NCBI RefSeq assembly: GCF_040253635.1
Contig: NZ_JBEJGX010000003.1
Location: forward strand, 6,101,501-6,165,500
DNA from: Streptomyces sp. Edi2
Lineage (GTDB): Bacteria; Actinomycetota; Actinomycetes; Streptomycetales; Streptomycetaceae
DNA: 64,000 bases
Direction of reading: 5' to 3'
Below are positions 1-8,289 of this stretch, one piece after another. Within the stretch, counting starts at the first letter, position 1. The number at the start of each line of letters is the position of its first letter. Position numbers and translations under genes: made by a program. The notes beneath the pieces are model-generated. The model searched no databases. It saw nothing but the letters and a program-made list of their open reading frames with translations, and had not been told where the DNA came from.

Positions 1-35
1 AATTCGACTCCGTGCTCTCCGACCGCGGTCGTCAT
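1..35 (-). CDS. 5' end of a minus-strand gene, possibly copper transport (partial)
   Basis: An ATG at 35 on the minus strand begins MTTAVGEHGVE and runs off the window edge. It is preceded, with a 5-nt gap, by a good GAGGAG ribosome binding site. Upstream lies a copper-type CsoR operator (87-103). By context the gene could be a copper P-type ATPase or a copper chaperone, whose actinobacterial versions often open with a short Thr/Ala-rich leader before the CxxC metal domain. Only eleven codons are visible, so the product is inference from the operator alone. Confidence 0.45.
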   Translation of the reverse strand, partial: MTTAVGEHGVE

Positions 36-86
36 GGCTGCTCCTCGGTGTGCTGCGCGTCCCCGTGCCGTCGCTCCGGGAACGTT

Positions 87-103
87 ATACCCCCCTAGGG
101 TAT
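87..103. promoter_or_regulatory. CsoR-like copper operator
   Basis: ATACCC (87-92) and GGGTAT (98-103) form a perfect inverted repeat around a 5-nt C-rich centre. This matches the TACCC...GGGTA type of site bound by CsoR copper repressors in Streptomyces and mycobacteria. It lies about 50 bp upstream of the minus-strand start at 35 and more than 200 bp from corA, so it most likely controls the minus-strand gene. Confidence 0.6.
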
Positions 104-322
104 TCCTCGGTCGGTGTCACTGTGTCGCCGGGCCCTCTCCGTCCTCCAGTCGCCCTCTCGTCGCCCCTCCCTGCTCCCTCCTTGCCCTCTCGCTGCCCTT
201 CCCGGCCTCTCGTTGCCCCCTCCGTGTCCGCTCCCCAGCGTCTTCGCCCCGCCGCGCTGCGTAAAACCGCCGCTGCGCCGTATTGCTCCTGCGCGCCCGC
301 GGGCCATACTGGCCCGGTGTCG
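104..322. other. intergenic region with a polypyrimidine tract
   Basis: This is the leader region of the CorA gene. From about 121 to 240 the plus strand is strongly C/T-rich, with degenerate repeats of the form gccctctcgttgcccc. No gene, convincing promoter or hairpin was recognised in it. Confidence 0.5.
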
Positions 323-1408
323 ATGATCAGCAACCTCCGCAAGGCCGTCCGGCTGCCGCAGCCGCGCACCCGGGGGGTCGACCTCAGCCACCCGGCGCGT
401 TCGCCGCTCGGCACCGCCGTGGTGAACTGCGCGGTGTACGTGGACGGCGTGCGGCAGGACGGCGACCATCCGGCCGAGGCCGCGATCCGCCGGGTCCGGG
501 AGTCCGGCAGTGGATTTGTATGGATTGGCCTGCATGAGCCGTCCGAGAAGGAATTCGCCGGAATTGTCGAATTGTTCGGGCTCCACCCGCTCGCCGTCGA
601 GGACGCGGTCTACGCGCACCAGCGGCCCAAGCTGGAGCGCTACGACGATTCGCTGTTCACCGTCTTCAAGACGGTCCGCTATGTCGAGCACGACCGGCTC
701 ACCGACACCAGCGAGGTCGTCGAGACCGGCGAGATCATGGTCTTCACCGGGACCGACTTCGTGATCACGGTGCGGCACGGCGGGCATGGTTCGCTGGGCC
801 CGCTGCGCGAGCAACTGGAGTCCGTGCCCGAGCAGTTGGCGCTCGGTCCGTCCGCCGTGCTGCACGCCGTCGCCGACCTGGTGGTGGACGACTACCTCGA
901 TGTCGCCGCCGCCGTCTCGATCGATATCGACGACGTGGAGAGTGAGGTCTTCTCCGTGCGCGGCAGCGGCGGGGCCGGCCGGATCTACCAGCTCAAGCGC
1001 GAGCTGCTGGAACTCAAGCGTGCGGTGGCTCCCTTGGACCGGCCGATGCAGGAGCTGGCGACCCAGCCGATGGCGCAGGTCGAGCCCCGGATCAAGACGT
1101 ACTTCCGGGACGTCGCCGACCATCTCGACCGGGTCACCGAGCAGATCACCGCATTCGACGAACTGCTCAACTCCATACTCCAGGCCCACCTCGCCCAGGT
1201 CACCGTGGCCCAGAACGAGGACATGCGCCGGATCAGTGCCTGGGTCGCGATCCTGGCGGTGCCGACCATGGTCTGCGGTGTGTACGGCATGAATTTCGAC
1301 CATATGCCGGAAAAGCACTGGACGTTCGGCTATCCGCTGGTCATGGGGCTGATAGTGACGCTCTGCTGGGTGATCCACCGCGGCTTCAAGCGGAACGGCT
1401 GGCTCTGA
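323..1408 (+). CDS. corA: CorA-family magnesium/cobalt transporter
   Basis: This 361-residue protein belongs to the CorA/MIT family of divalent-cation channels, which assemble as pentamers in the cytoplasmic membrane. It has a long cytoplasmic N-terminal domain followed by two C-terminal membrane helices. The signature YGMN lies at residues 321-324, at the end of the first helix, and the final helix is followed by the usual short basic tail (HRGFKRNGWL). The open frame extends far upstream, but the sequence before MISNLRKA is low-complexity and unlike the family. The start is therefore placed at ATG 323; GTG 317, two codons earlier, is equally possible. The gene stands alone. The ion cannot be told from sequence: Mg2+ is the family default, with Co2+ and Ni2+ alternatives. 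Confidence 0.9.
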   Translation: MISNLRKAVRLPQPRTRGVDLSHPARSPLGTAVVNCAVYVDGVRQDGDHPAEAAIRRVRESGSGFVWIGLHEPSEKEFAGIVELFGLHPLAVEDAVYAHQRPKLERYDDSLFTVFKTVRYVEHDRLTDTSEVVETGEIMVFTGTDFVITVRHGGHGSLGPLREQLESVPEQLALGPSAVLHAVADLVVDDYLDVAAAVSIDIDDVESEVFSVRGSGGAGRIYQLKRELLELKRAVAPLDRPMQELATQPMAQVEPRIKTYFRDVADHLDRVTEQITAFDELLNSILQAHLAQVTVAQNEDMRRISAWVAILAVPTMVCGVYGMNFDHMPEKHWTFGYPLVMGLIVTLCWVIHRGFKRNGWL

Positions 1409-1736
1409 GGCCCGTCCTCCGGGGCCTGTCCCCTGAAGTCTGGCCGGGGGGCACGGCCGGGGAGCGCTCGGGGGGCACGGTCGGCCGGACCGCCTGCCCG
1501 GACCGCCTGCCCGGACCGCCCGCCCGGCGTGGCCCGTGAGCCCGTCGGATGCGCACCCGGGGATGAAGTAAAGAGAAACTTACGGAAGGTCATGGCGTGT
1601 TAAAGGCACGCCGCCGATACGCCGGATAAACATGCTCTGACCAGTTCCCCAGTGGGCGGGTGCTGGCGGCGCCGGGACCTCCCCGCGCCCCCGGACGCCG
1701 GACCGCGGTCCCCGCCGGTTCTGTGAGGAGAGCACA
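1409..1736. other. intergenic region with a 13-bp tandem repeat
   Basis: No gene is seen in these 328 bases. Three head-to-tail copies of ccggaccgcctgc (the last with one change) occupy 1485-1523, after two looser copies of ggggggcacggccgg. The distal part (about 1565-1640) is less GC-rich and probably holds the promoter of the downstream lyase-like gene. Confidence 0.5.
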
Positions 1737-2603
1737 TTGCGGTACGGACAGGCACTGCGTGACGAGATCGCGGCCGAGGGGACGACGCCACTGATCGGCG
1801 TCCACGACATGCACTCGGCCTCGATCGCCGCCGCGCACTACAACGGCTTCTTCGTGTCCGGCTTCGGCTTCGCCGCGTCGTACTACGGGCTTCCGGACAT
1901 CGGGTTCATCGCCTGGCCCGACATGGCCGCCTTCGTGGAGCGGCTGCGCGGCGCCTTCCCCCGCCACCATCTGCTGGTGGACATCGACGACGGCTATGTC
2001 GACCCCGAAGTGGCCTGCCATGTGGTGCAGCGCCTGGAGCGGACCGGCGCGACCGGGGTGATCCTGGAGGACCAGAAGCGGCCCCGTCGCTGCGGCCACG
2101 CGGACGGCAAACTGCTGCTGCCGCTGGAGGAGTACCTGGAGAAGCTGAACATGGTGCTGGCCAGCCGTACCGATCTGCTCGTCGTGGCCCGTACGGACGC
2201 CACGGAGGAGGACGAGATGCTGCGGCGGGCGGCGGCGTTGGCCGGGTCCGACGCGGATGTGGTGCTGGTCGACGGGGTGCGCAGCGTCGAGGGGATCCGC
2301 CGGATCCGCGCGGTGCTCGGCACCAAGCCGTTGCTGTTCAACCAGATCGCGGGCGGGAAGTCCCCGCGGCTCTCGCTGACCGAACTGACCGGACTCGGCG
2401 TCGATGTGGCCATCTACAGCACCCCCTGCCTGTTCGCCGCGCACCGGGCGATGGAGACCGCGATGGCCGAGCTGAAGTACGCGGACGGACGGCTGCCCGC
2501 CACCGGGGGCAGCGGCGGCGAGATCGGTGTCAAGGAAGCCACCGAACTGCTGGCCCGCAACATCAGCCGGCACCACCCCGTACGGGAGACCGTCCTGGCA
2601 TGA
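1737..2603 (+). CDS. isocitrate lyase / PEP mutase superfamily enzyme
   Basis: This 288-residue protein belongs to the isocitrate lyase/phosphoenolpyruvate mutase superfamily of (beta/alpha)8-barrel enzymes. They make or break C-C or C-P bonds of 2-hydroxy-acids using Mg2+. The metal-binding segment DIDDGY is at residues 82-87 and the family signature EDQKRPRRCGH at 111-121. The cysteine-containing loop expected of the lyase branch is present. Substrate cannot be assigned: methylisocitrate, dimethylmalate or oxaloacetate-type activities are all possible. Translation begins at TTG 1737 behind a GAGGAG site. No propionate-cycle genes lie nearby, which argues against naming it prpB. A hairpin at 2613-2645 ends the transcript. 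Confidence 0.85.
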   Translation: MRYGQALRDEIAAEGTTPLIGVHDMHSASIAAAHYNGFFVSGFGFAASYYGLPDIGFIAWPDMAAFVERLRGAFPRHHLLVDIDDGYVDPEVACHVVQRLERTGATGVILEDQKRPRRCGHADGKLLLPLEEYLEKLNMVLASRTDLLVVARTDATEEDEMLRRAAALAGSDADVVLVDGVRSVEGIRRIRAVLGTKPLLFNQIAGGKSPRLSLTELTGLGVDVAIYSTPCLFAAHRAMETAMAELKYADGRLPATGGSGGEIGVKEATELLARNISRHHPVRETVLA

Positions 2604-2612
2604 CCCGCGGGC

Positions 2613-2645
2613 GGGGCGGGGCGAGGCACCCGCGCGCCCCGCCCC
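2613..2645. terminator. bidirectional hairpin terminator
   Basis: An 11-bp perfect stem (ggggcggggcg at 2613-2623 with its complement at 2635-2645) has an 11-nt loop. It sits between the convergent lyase-like gene and the MFS gene and can serve both. Confidence 0.65.
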
Positions 2646-2649
2646 ACCG

Positions 2650-4005
2650 CTACCGCCCCGCCACCTGTCGCGGCCGGGCCGCGCACCAGCCCGCCGCGAT
2701 CTGCGGCAGCAGCAGCGCCAGCAGGACGGTCAGCGGGACCGTCCAGCTCCCGGAGAGGTCGTGCACGGCGCCCAGGACGGCCGGGCCGGCCGCGGCGAGG
2801 ACATAGCCGAAGCACTGGGCCATGCTGGAGAGTTGGGCGGCGTGCCGGGCGTCCGGTGCGCGCTGCACGATGAACAGCAGCGCGAGGCTGATCGCCGCGC
2901 CCTGGCCCAGGCCGAGCAGCACCATCCAGAGGTAGGCGCCGGAGGCCGGCGCGACCAGCACCCCGAGGAAGCCGGCCGCGCACAACAGTGCGCCCGCGGC
3001 GGCCAGGACGCCGGCCCGCAGCCGGCGGCCGACGACGACCGGTGCGAGGAACGAGCCGGTGATGCCCAGCAGCGAGGAGAAGGAGAGCATCCACCCGGCG
3101 TCGCCCGCGCTCATCCCGGCGTCCGTGAGTATCGTCGGCAGCCAGGCGGCGGCCGCGTAGTAACTCAGCGACTGCAGGCCCATATAGCCGGTCACCTGCC
3201 AGGCCAGCGGATCGCGCCACAGCCCGCGCACCGGGTGCGCCGCGGCGCGGGCCGCGGCCGCCGGCACCCGTGTACGGGTACGGGCCTGCGGCAGCCAGCA
3301 GACCAGCGCGAGGACCGCGAGCATGCCCCAACAGGCCAGCGTGGTGCGCCAGTTCAGACCGGCAGCCTGCTGGAGGGGAACCGTGACGCCGGCCGCGAGC
3401 GCGGCGCCGCCGAACAGCGACATCGAGTACAGCCCGGTCATCAGCCCGGCCCTGGCCGGGAAGTCCCGCTTGATCAGGCCGGGCAGCAGCACATTGGCGA
3501 CGGCGATCCCTGCGCCGATCACCAGCGTTCCGGCGAACAGCGCCACGGTCGAGTCCAGCAGCCGTATCGCGGTTCCGCCGCAGATCAGGGCCATGGTGCC
3601 GAGCAGCGACCGCTCCATGCCCAGCCGCCGTCCCAGCCGCGGTGCGACCGGCGCCAGCAGGCCGAAGCAGAGCAGCGGCAGCGCGGTGAGCAGACTCGTG
3701 GCGGCGGCCGACATCCCGCTGTCGTCGCGGATGGTGCCGACGAGCGGAGAGACGGCGACCAGGGCCGGACGCAGGTTCAGCGCCAGCAGGACGACGCCGG
3801 TGCCGAGGTACAGGGCACGGCGGCCGGCGACGCCGGACGGAGTCGGCCCCGGTGCGGCGGCCGGGCCCCCGGGCAGGCCGGCAACGGAGGTGTCCGGCTC
3901 CCCGGATCTGCCGGTGACGGGCGTGCCCGCCGTGGTTGCCGGACCTCCGGGTATGCCGGCGGCGGGATGTGCCTCCGCGACCGCCGGTCCTCCTTCGTCA
4001 CGCAT
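2650..4005 (-). CDS. CynX/NimT-type MFS permease
   Basis: This 451-residue membrane protein has about 12 hydrophobic helices after an unusually long (about 65 residues) Pro/Gly/Ala-rich cytoplasmic N-terminus. The first helix contains LALNLRPALVAVSPL and is followed by the LxxGRRLGxER-like loop, which fits the CynX (cyanate) / NimT (2-nitroimidazole) branch of the major facilitator superfamily. The substrate is unknown. Its start overlaps the end of the FadR-type regulator gene by 8 bp, so the two are translationally coupled and the regulator probably controls it. A later start near the first helix would remove the low-complexity leader. Confidence 0.85.
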   Translation of the reverse strand: MRDEGGPAVAEAHPAAGIPGGPATTAGTPVTGRSGEPDTSVAGLPGGPAAAPGPTPSGVAGRRALYLGTGVVLLALNLRPALVAVSPLVGTIRDDSGMSAAATSLLTALPLLCFGLLAPVAPRLGRRLGMERSLLGTMALICGGTAIRLLDSTVALFAGTLVIGAGIAVANVLLPGLIKRDFPARAGLMTGLYSMSLFGGAALAAGVTVPLQQAAGLNWRTTLACWGMLAVLALVCWLPQARTRTRVPAAAARAAAHPVRGLWRDPLAWQVTGYMGLQSLSYYAAAAWLPTILTDAGMSAGDAGWMLSFSSLLGITGSFLAPVVVGRRLRAGVLAAAGALLCAAGFLGVLVAPASGAYLWMVLLGLGQGAAISLALLFIVQRAPDARHAAQLSSMAQCFGYVLAAAGPAVLGAVHDLSGSWTVPLTVLLALLLPQIAAGWCAARPRQVAGR

Positions 4006-4750
4006 GTGCGTCGTCTCCAGGGTGAGTGGTGGTGCGGCTGCCCCGGTGGCCGGGCTCCGCGGCGGCCTCGCGCAGGGCGTTCATCGCCTCCGTGAGGTGC
4101 GCCAGCGCGGCCCGCTCGGCGGCCTCGGCGTCCCGCGCCTCGATGGCGTCGACGAGGGCGGTGTGCTCGTCGAGCTGATGGCGGACCGCCTCGGGCAGCG
4201 GCGTCCCGAGCACGGCCTGCAGCGTCCCGCGCAGCGCATCGCTGAAGTGCTCGTAGAGCTCGGCCAGCACGCTGTTGTGCGCGGCGGCCGCCACCGCGCG
4301 GTGAAAGCGCATGTCCGCCTCGATGAAGGCGGCCACCTCGCCGCTCTCCCAGGCCCGGCCGCGCTCCGCCAGCGCGCCGCGCAGCGCGGCAAGATCCTCG
4401 TCGGTACGGCGCTCGGCGGCATAGCGCGCGGCATCGCGCTCCAGGCTGGCCCGCACCTCGTACGCCTCCAGGCTCTCGGCCCGCCGCAGCCGCCGCTGGA
4501 CGGCCGCGCCGAAGCCGCTGCCGGCGCGGACATAGGTCCCGTCGCCCTGCCGCGGCTCCAGCATCCCGGTGTGCACCAGCGCGCGCACCGCCTCCCGGAC
4601 GGTGTTGCGCCCCACATCCAGCTGCTCCACCAGCACCGGCTCGGCGGGGATCTTCGTGCCGACCCCCCACTCGCCGTCGGCGATCAGCCGCTCCATCTGC
4701 TCGATGACCAGATCGACCAGGCTGGTGCGGGCGGTGCTGCGCAGCGGCAT
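3998..4750 (-). CDS. FadR-type GntR family transcriptional regulator
   Basis: This 250-residue regulator has an N-terminal winged helix (about residues 10-75, including EPVLVEQLDVGRNTVREAVR) and a C-terminal all-helical FCD ligand-binding domain. The FCD domain carries the D...H...H pattern in EADMRFHRAVAAAAHNS and the later HTALVDAIEARD. Members usually repress transport and catabolic genes and are released by an organic acid. The ATG at 4750 has a GGAGAAGGA ribosome site; the frame is open further upstream, but that part is not family-like. The gene is the first of an operon with the MFS permease. A perfect inverted repeat at 4835-4849, between it and the divergent crcB gene, is a likely autoregulatory operator. 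Confidence 0.9.
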   Translation of the reverse strand: MPLRSTARTSLVDLVIEQMERLIADGEWGVGTKIPAEPVLVEQLDVGRNTVREAVRALVHTGMLEPRQGDGTYVRAGSGFGAAVQRRLRRAESLEAYEVRASLERDAARYAAERRTDEDLAALRGALAERGRAWESGEVAAFIEADMRFHRAVAAAAHNSVLAELYEHFSDALRGTLQAVLGTPLPEAVRHQLDEHTALVDAIEARDAEAAERAALAHLTEAMNALREAAAEPGHRGSRTTTHPGDDAHA

Positions 4751-4803
4751 CGGCGCCGTCCTTCTCCGTCGTCGCCAGAGGCCCGGTATTCCGGGGCTCT
4801 GGC

Positions 4804-4849
4804 GGGTGCCATTACGGGTGCCATTCCACCGGTGATGGGAACATCCCAT
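4804..4849. promoter_or_regulatory. operator-like inverted repeat and direct repeats upstream of the FadR-type gene
   Basis: ATGGGA (4835-4840), ACA, TCCCAT (4844-4849) form a perfect 6-3-6 inverted repeat. Beside it are two direct copies of gggtgccatt, at 4804-4813 and 4816-4825. They lie in the 158-bp divergent gap between the FadR-type regulator and crcB, 85-99 bp before the regulator's start codon. The repeats are read directly; regulator binding is inferred. Confidence 0.5.
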
Positions 4850-4908
4850 GTTTCGCGGTGTCAAACGCACAGGGTTAGCCTGAGGGCGGCGATGATCTCG
4901 GGAGAGAC

Positions 4909-5346
4909 ATGGACGAGCGAGGCCGCCCTGCGGCGCCCTGGCAGGGGCAGTGGCCGGTGATCGGCGTGGTGGCGGCGGGCGGCGCGCTCGGCGCCACGGC
5001 CCGTTACGGCGCCGCGGTGCTGTGGCCCACGGCCCACGGCACCTTTCCCCTGACCACGTTCACCGTCAACGCCGTCGGCTGTGCGCTGATGGGCGTCCTG
5101 ATGGTGGTCATCACCGAGGTCCGCGCGGCCCACCGGCTGGTGCGCCCCTTCCTCGGCACCGGCATCCTCGGCGGCTTCACCACCTTCTCCACCTACGCCG
5201 TCGACATCCAGCGGCTGGTCGCCGCCGGGCGGACGGCAGCGGCCCTGGCCACGCTCGTCGGCACCGTGCTCGTCACGCTCGCCGCCGTGTGGGCCGGGGT
5301 GACCGGCACCCGGGCACTTCTCCAACTGAGGCGGCGGACGGCATGA
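4909..5346 (+). CDS. crcB: CrcB fluoride ion exporter, first subunit
   Basis: This is a 145-residue small membrane protein of the CrcB/Fluc family, passive dual-topology channels that expel fluoride from the cytoplasm. Four hydrophobic helices are visible. Family motifs are GALGATARY near the start, [13 protein letters not shown] (the conserved Asn of helix 2) and [12 protein letters not shown]. The start at ATG 4909 follows a GGGAGA site. Its stop overlaps the start of the DUF190 gene (ATGA), and a second crcB follows. Actinobacteria commonly use two crcB genes whose products form an antiparallel heterodimer. Confidence 0.92.
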   Translation: MDERGRPAAPWQGQWPVIGVVAAGGALGATARYGAAVLWPTAHGTFPLTTFTVNAVGCALMGVLMVVITEVRAAHRLVRPFLGTGILGGFTTFSTYAVDIQRLVAAGRTAAALATLVGTVLVTLAAVWAGVTGTRALLQLRRRTA

Positions 5347-5747
5347 CACACGGCACGGCACAACCGGGCGGCGCCCCCGCGCTGCGGCTCACGGTCCTCG
5401 TCGGCGAAGAGGACGTATGGCACCACAAACCGCTCTACGCGGAGATCGTGCACCGCGCGCACCATGCGGGGCTGGCCGGGGCCGCCGTCTTCCGGGGGGT
5501 CGAGGGCTTCGGCTCCTCCGGCATCGTCCACACCCAGCGGCTGCTGTCCCTGAGCGAGGAGCTGCCGGTGGCGATCGTCGTCGTCGACACGGAGGAGCGG
5601 GTGCGGGCCTTCCTCCCGCAACTGGACGAACTCCTCGCGGACGGCGGGCTGGTGACCCTCGACCCGTGCGAGATGATCTCCTACCGGCGCAGGGGCGGCA
5701 CGGGCGGTGCGAACGGCACGGGCGCCGGGGAGGGCGGACGCGGGTGA
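5343..5747 (+). CDS. DUF190 family protein
   Basis: This 134-residue soluble protein has the DUF190 hallmarks: an early L(R)[42 protein letters not shown] segment and a central [21 protein letters not shown]. The fold is thought to be PII-like (ferredoxin-type). It is inserted between two crcB genes with 4-bp overlaps at both ends, a conserved arrangement that suggests a regulatory or accessory role in fluoride export. Its biochemical role is not established. The C-terminal 20 residues are Gly-rich and probably disordered. Confidence 0.88.
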   Translation: MTHGTAQPGGAPALRLTVLVGEEDVWHHKPLYAEIVHRAHHAGLAGAAVFRGVEGFGSSGIVHTQRLLSLSEELPVAIVVVDTEERVRAFLPQLDELLADGGLVTLDPCEMISYRRRGGTGGANGTGAGEGGRG

Positions 5748-6118
5748 ACTGGCTGCTGGTGGTGGCCGGTGCCATGGTCGGGGCGCCGCTGCGCTTCCTC
5801 ACCGACCGCTATGTGCAGTCCCGCCACGATGCCGTCTTCCCCTGGGGCACCTTCACCGTCAACGTCACCGGCTCCCTGATCCTCGGCCTGCTGACCGGCG
5901 CGGCCTCCGCGGGCGCCGCCTCCTCGCACGTCCAACTGCTGATCGGCACGGGACTGTGCGGTGCCCTGACGACCTACTCGACGTTCTCCTACGAGACGCT
6001 CCGGCTGGCCGCGGACCGGGCCCGGGCGAGTGCGGTGGCCAATGTCGTGGTGACCGTGGCGGCCGGGCCGGCGGCGGCGTTCGCCGGGGTGGCCGCCGGG
6101 CAGGCGATCTGGGGCTGA
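5744..6118 (+). CDS. crcB: CrcB fluoride ion exporter, second subunit
   Basis: This 124-residue paralogue of the first CrcB has four membrane helices and the motifs [26 protein letters not shown] and [13 protein letters not shown]. It starts at GTG 5744, overlapping the DUF190 stop by 4 bp, and ends the three-gene operon. A strong terminator follows at 6151-6177. The two CrcB proteins differ enough to suggest fixed opposite topologies rather than a homodimer. Confidence 0.92.
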   Translation: MNWLLVVAGAMVGAPLRFLTDRYVQSRHDAVFPWGTFTVNVTGSLILGLLTGAASAGAASSHVQLLIGTGLCGALTTYSTFSYETLRLAADRARASAVANVVVTVAAGPAAAFAGVAAGQAIWG

Positions 6119-6150
6119 CGCCCCTCCGGCCGCCCGCGGGCAGACGAAAA

Positions 6151-6177
6151 CGGTGGGGCTCCGGGGGAGCCCCACCG
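6151..6177. terminator. hairpin terminator
   Basis: A 12-bp perfect stem (cggtggggctcc and its complement) with a GGG loop lies 33 bp after the second crcB. It can also receive transcripts of the convergent snapalysin gene. Confidence 0.75.
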
Positions 6178-6340
6178 CACGGACGGTGCAGGAGAGACGA
6201 GGGCTGGTGGGGTACGAGTGCCGGCCGCCAGGTCCCGGCTCTCGACAGCCCCCTGCCGTGCGGCTTCCGACCACCGTCAGCTCGGTCGAATCCGCCGGCC
6301 ACCGCCGAACTTCGTTACGTCACAAGGCCCGTGGGGTACG

Positions 6341-7006
6341 TCAGGAGGCCTTGCCGAAGTGGACGCCCGCCAGGCCGTTGGCCCAGAGCTGGTCCACCTT
6401 CGCGCTCTCGTTCGCGTCCGGCTGGGTGTTCTGGCAGGACGTGCCGGGGCCGCCGCCCGACATCAGCTCGCTGCACGGGCCCTCGTAGTGGTCCGGCAGG
6501 CCCAGCACATGGCCGGTCTCGTGCGCGGCCACGCGGGTGGAGTTGTACTCCTGGTTCTGCTGGTAGTCCAGGAAGACATAGCCCTTGCCGTGGCCGTCGG
6601 TGCTGGCGTACGAGCCGCGCGGGTCGTTGCCCTCGCGGTACTGGAAGTCGCCGCCGCTGCCCGCCTGCAGCTTCACGTTCGACACGGCGCTGTTCCAGAT
6701 CGACGCGCTCTGGGCTATCTGGTTCGCGAAGGTCGGGGCCGCGCCGGCGTCATAGGTGACGGTCACCGAGGCGGCGTCCGGGTGCGCCTTCATCTTGGCC
6801 CTGGCCGACTTCACCACTGCCTCGAAGAACGCCTTGGTGTCGGCCTTCTCGGCCGCCGAGCCGTTGTAGGCCGCGATGGAAGCGGGGGTGCTGCGGGGGG
6901 AGTTGGTGGGGGAGGGGGAAGCTGCCGAAACCGGTGCCGCGGCTGCGAGCGCGGCGACGAGGCCCAGGCCGAGCGCCGCCGACAGCGCCGTCTTGGGAGA
7001 TCTCAT
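6341..7006 (-). CDS. snpA: snapalysin-family secreted zinc metalloprotease
   Basis: This 221-residue precursor has a signal peptide (residues 1 to about 29, [23 protein letters not shown]), a propeptide and a small M7-type protease domain. The zinc site is [11 protein letters not shown] (His162, Glu163, His166, Asp172), where the third ligand is aspartate as in snapalysins. Cys178 and Cys191 probably form the family disulfide. The protein is exported and degrades proteins such as casein. The ATG at 7006 is the only start that gives a proper signal peptide, although the frame is open further upstream. It is divergent from a LysR-type gene, the arrangement of the snpA/snpR pair of S. lividans and S. 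coelicolor. Confidence 0.93.
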   Translation of the reverse strand: MRSPKTALSAALGLGLVAALAAAAPVSAASPSPTNSPRSTPASIAAYNGSAAEKADTKAFFEAVVKSARAKMKAHPDAASVTVTYDAGAAPTFANQIAQSASIWNSAVSNVKLQAGSGGDFQYREGNDPRGSYASTDGHGKGYVFLDYQQNQEYNSTRVAAHETGHVLGLPDHYEGPCSELMSGGGPGTSCQNTQPDANESAKVDQLWANGLAGVHFGKAS

Positions 7007-7224
7007 GTGGGGGCTCCTTTGACTCCGAGGGCCGTACGGTCGCCGTGTGGGGCGGCGACCGGGGCCCTGCGGATTTCTTGGTGCCGTTGAGTCTGGACGG
7101 AGTTCACCCGGAAGACAGAGATGCCAGGTGGCGATAGCACCGGCCAATACCCCGGGAAAAAGAGCGCGTTCCGGCAGGTTTGAGAGTCTGGTGTGACGTA
7201 TGCCTACGTCGTTATGCTCCGGAC

Positions 7225-8184
7225 GTGGAGCTCGAGGTACGGCATCTTCGCGCATTGTGCGCCATCGCGGACTCCGGCAGCGTACGCAAGGCGGCCCGGC
7301 AGCTCGGCATGACCCAGCCTTCCCTGACGACCCAGCTCCACCGCATCGAGAATGCCCTGGGCGGCCAGCTCTTCTTCCGTGAACCGACCGGCAGCCGGCC
7401 CACGCCCCTGGGGCATGCGGTGCTGTGCCGGGCCCGGCCGATAGTGGCCGAAATGCGCGCACTTATTGACGAGGTTGCCTCGGCCTCGCACCACGACCAG
7501 GGCACCCGGCTGCACATCGGCAGCACCAACAGCCCCGCGGTCGCCGGGTGGCTGCGCCGGCTCCGGGTGCGGCTGCCGGACACCGACACCACGATAAGAA
7601 CCGATGTTTCCGCCAATGCGCTGCTCCACATGGTCGCGACGGGACAGCTCGATGCCGCCTTCGTCCACGAGGTCGAAGGCGCGCCCCTGCGGGTCCCCGA
7701 CGGCCTGGTCGAGCATGAACTCATCGCCAGGGAACCGCAGTTCATCGCCGTGGGGGACACCCATCCCGCGGCCGGGCGGACGGTGGTCCGGGTGTCGGAC
7801 CTCGCGGACGACCAGTGGATGGTCGATCCGACCGTGGACGGCGAATGGGCGGGACTGCGCCGCATCTGGGCCGCGGCCGGTATCAACCCCCGTGTCGTGC
7901 ACGGCGACTACCTCACCACGGTGGACCTGGTCACGGCCGGCGAGGTGGTCACCCCCTGCCAGCCGACCGCGCGCTCCCGGCACGGCATGGCGATCCGCCC
8001 CCTGTACGGCGACCCGCTGGCCGTCCGCCTCTTCATGGCCTGCCGCCAGGAAGGCACCCCCGCCGCCTCCGCCGACGACCTGTTCGCCGACCTGACCGCC
8101 TCGTACATGGAGACCGCCTGGGCGAGCGAGGCCTACCGGGCCTGGCTGGTGCGTCATGGCGGGCTGCTGCCGGCGGGGATCTAG
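7225..8184 (+). CDS. snpR: LysR-type regulator, probable activator of the protease gene
   Basis: This 319-residue LysR-family regulator has an N-terminal helix-turn-helix (about residues 1-60, with [25 protein letters not shown]) and a substrate-binding-protein-like effector domain. GTG 7225 gives the family-typical [14 protein letters not shown] start; an earlier in-frame start at 7180 would add 15 atypical residues. It is divergent from snapalysin with about 218 bp between them, and LysR regulators generally act on the neighbouring divergent promoter. TATGC is directly repeated 14 bp apart just before the GTG (7199-7217). The stop codon lies inside a 30-bp perfect palindrome. Confidence 0.88.
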   Translation: MELEVRHLRALCAIADSGSVRKAARQLGMTQPSLTTQLHRIENALGGQLFFREPTGSRPTPLGHAVLCRARPIVAEMRALIDEVASASHHDQGTRLHIGSTNSPAVAGWLRRLRVRLPDTDTTIRTDVSANALLHMVATGQLDAAFVHEVEGAPLRVPDGLVEHELIAREPQFIAVGDTHPAAGRTVVRVSDLADDQWMVDPTVDGEWAGLRRIWAAAGINPRVVHGDYLTTVDLVTAGEVVTPCQPTARSRHGMAIRPLYGDPLAVRLFMACRQEGTPAASADDLFADLTASYMETAWASEAYRAWLVRHGGLLPAGI

Positions 8185-8210
8185 GTGTGCTGTCCGGACA
8201 GCACACCTAG
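8181..8210. terminator. 30-bp perfect palindrome, probable terminator
   Basis: The left arm starts ctaggtgtgctgtcc and the right arm is its exact complement, with no loop. It contains the stop codon of the LysR gene. Arms of this length without any unpaired centre would fold into a very stable hairpin in RNA or a cruciform in DNA. No T-run follows, as is usual in Streptomyces. Confidence 0.6.
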
Positions 8211-8289
8211 GGGCGGCCCGCAGGCGTGAACTCCGCGCCGGGCTGCGCTTCTTATCTTCCTTTTATGATTGCTTCATAGCGTCTCGTTC

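Noticed and set aside
4830..4908. Possible fluoride riboswitch upstream of crcB
   Set aside because: The GGTGATGG start is suggestive, but the sequence does not form the P1-P2-P3 pseudoknot pattern of the crcB motif, and the inverted repeat present is better explained as an operator.
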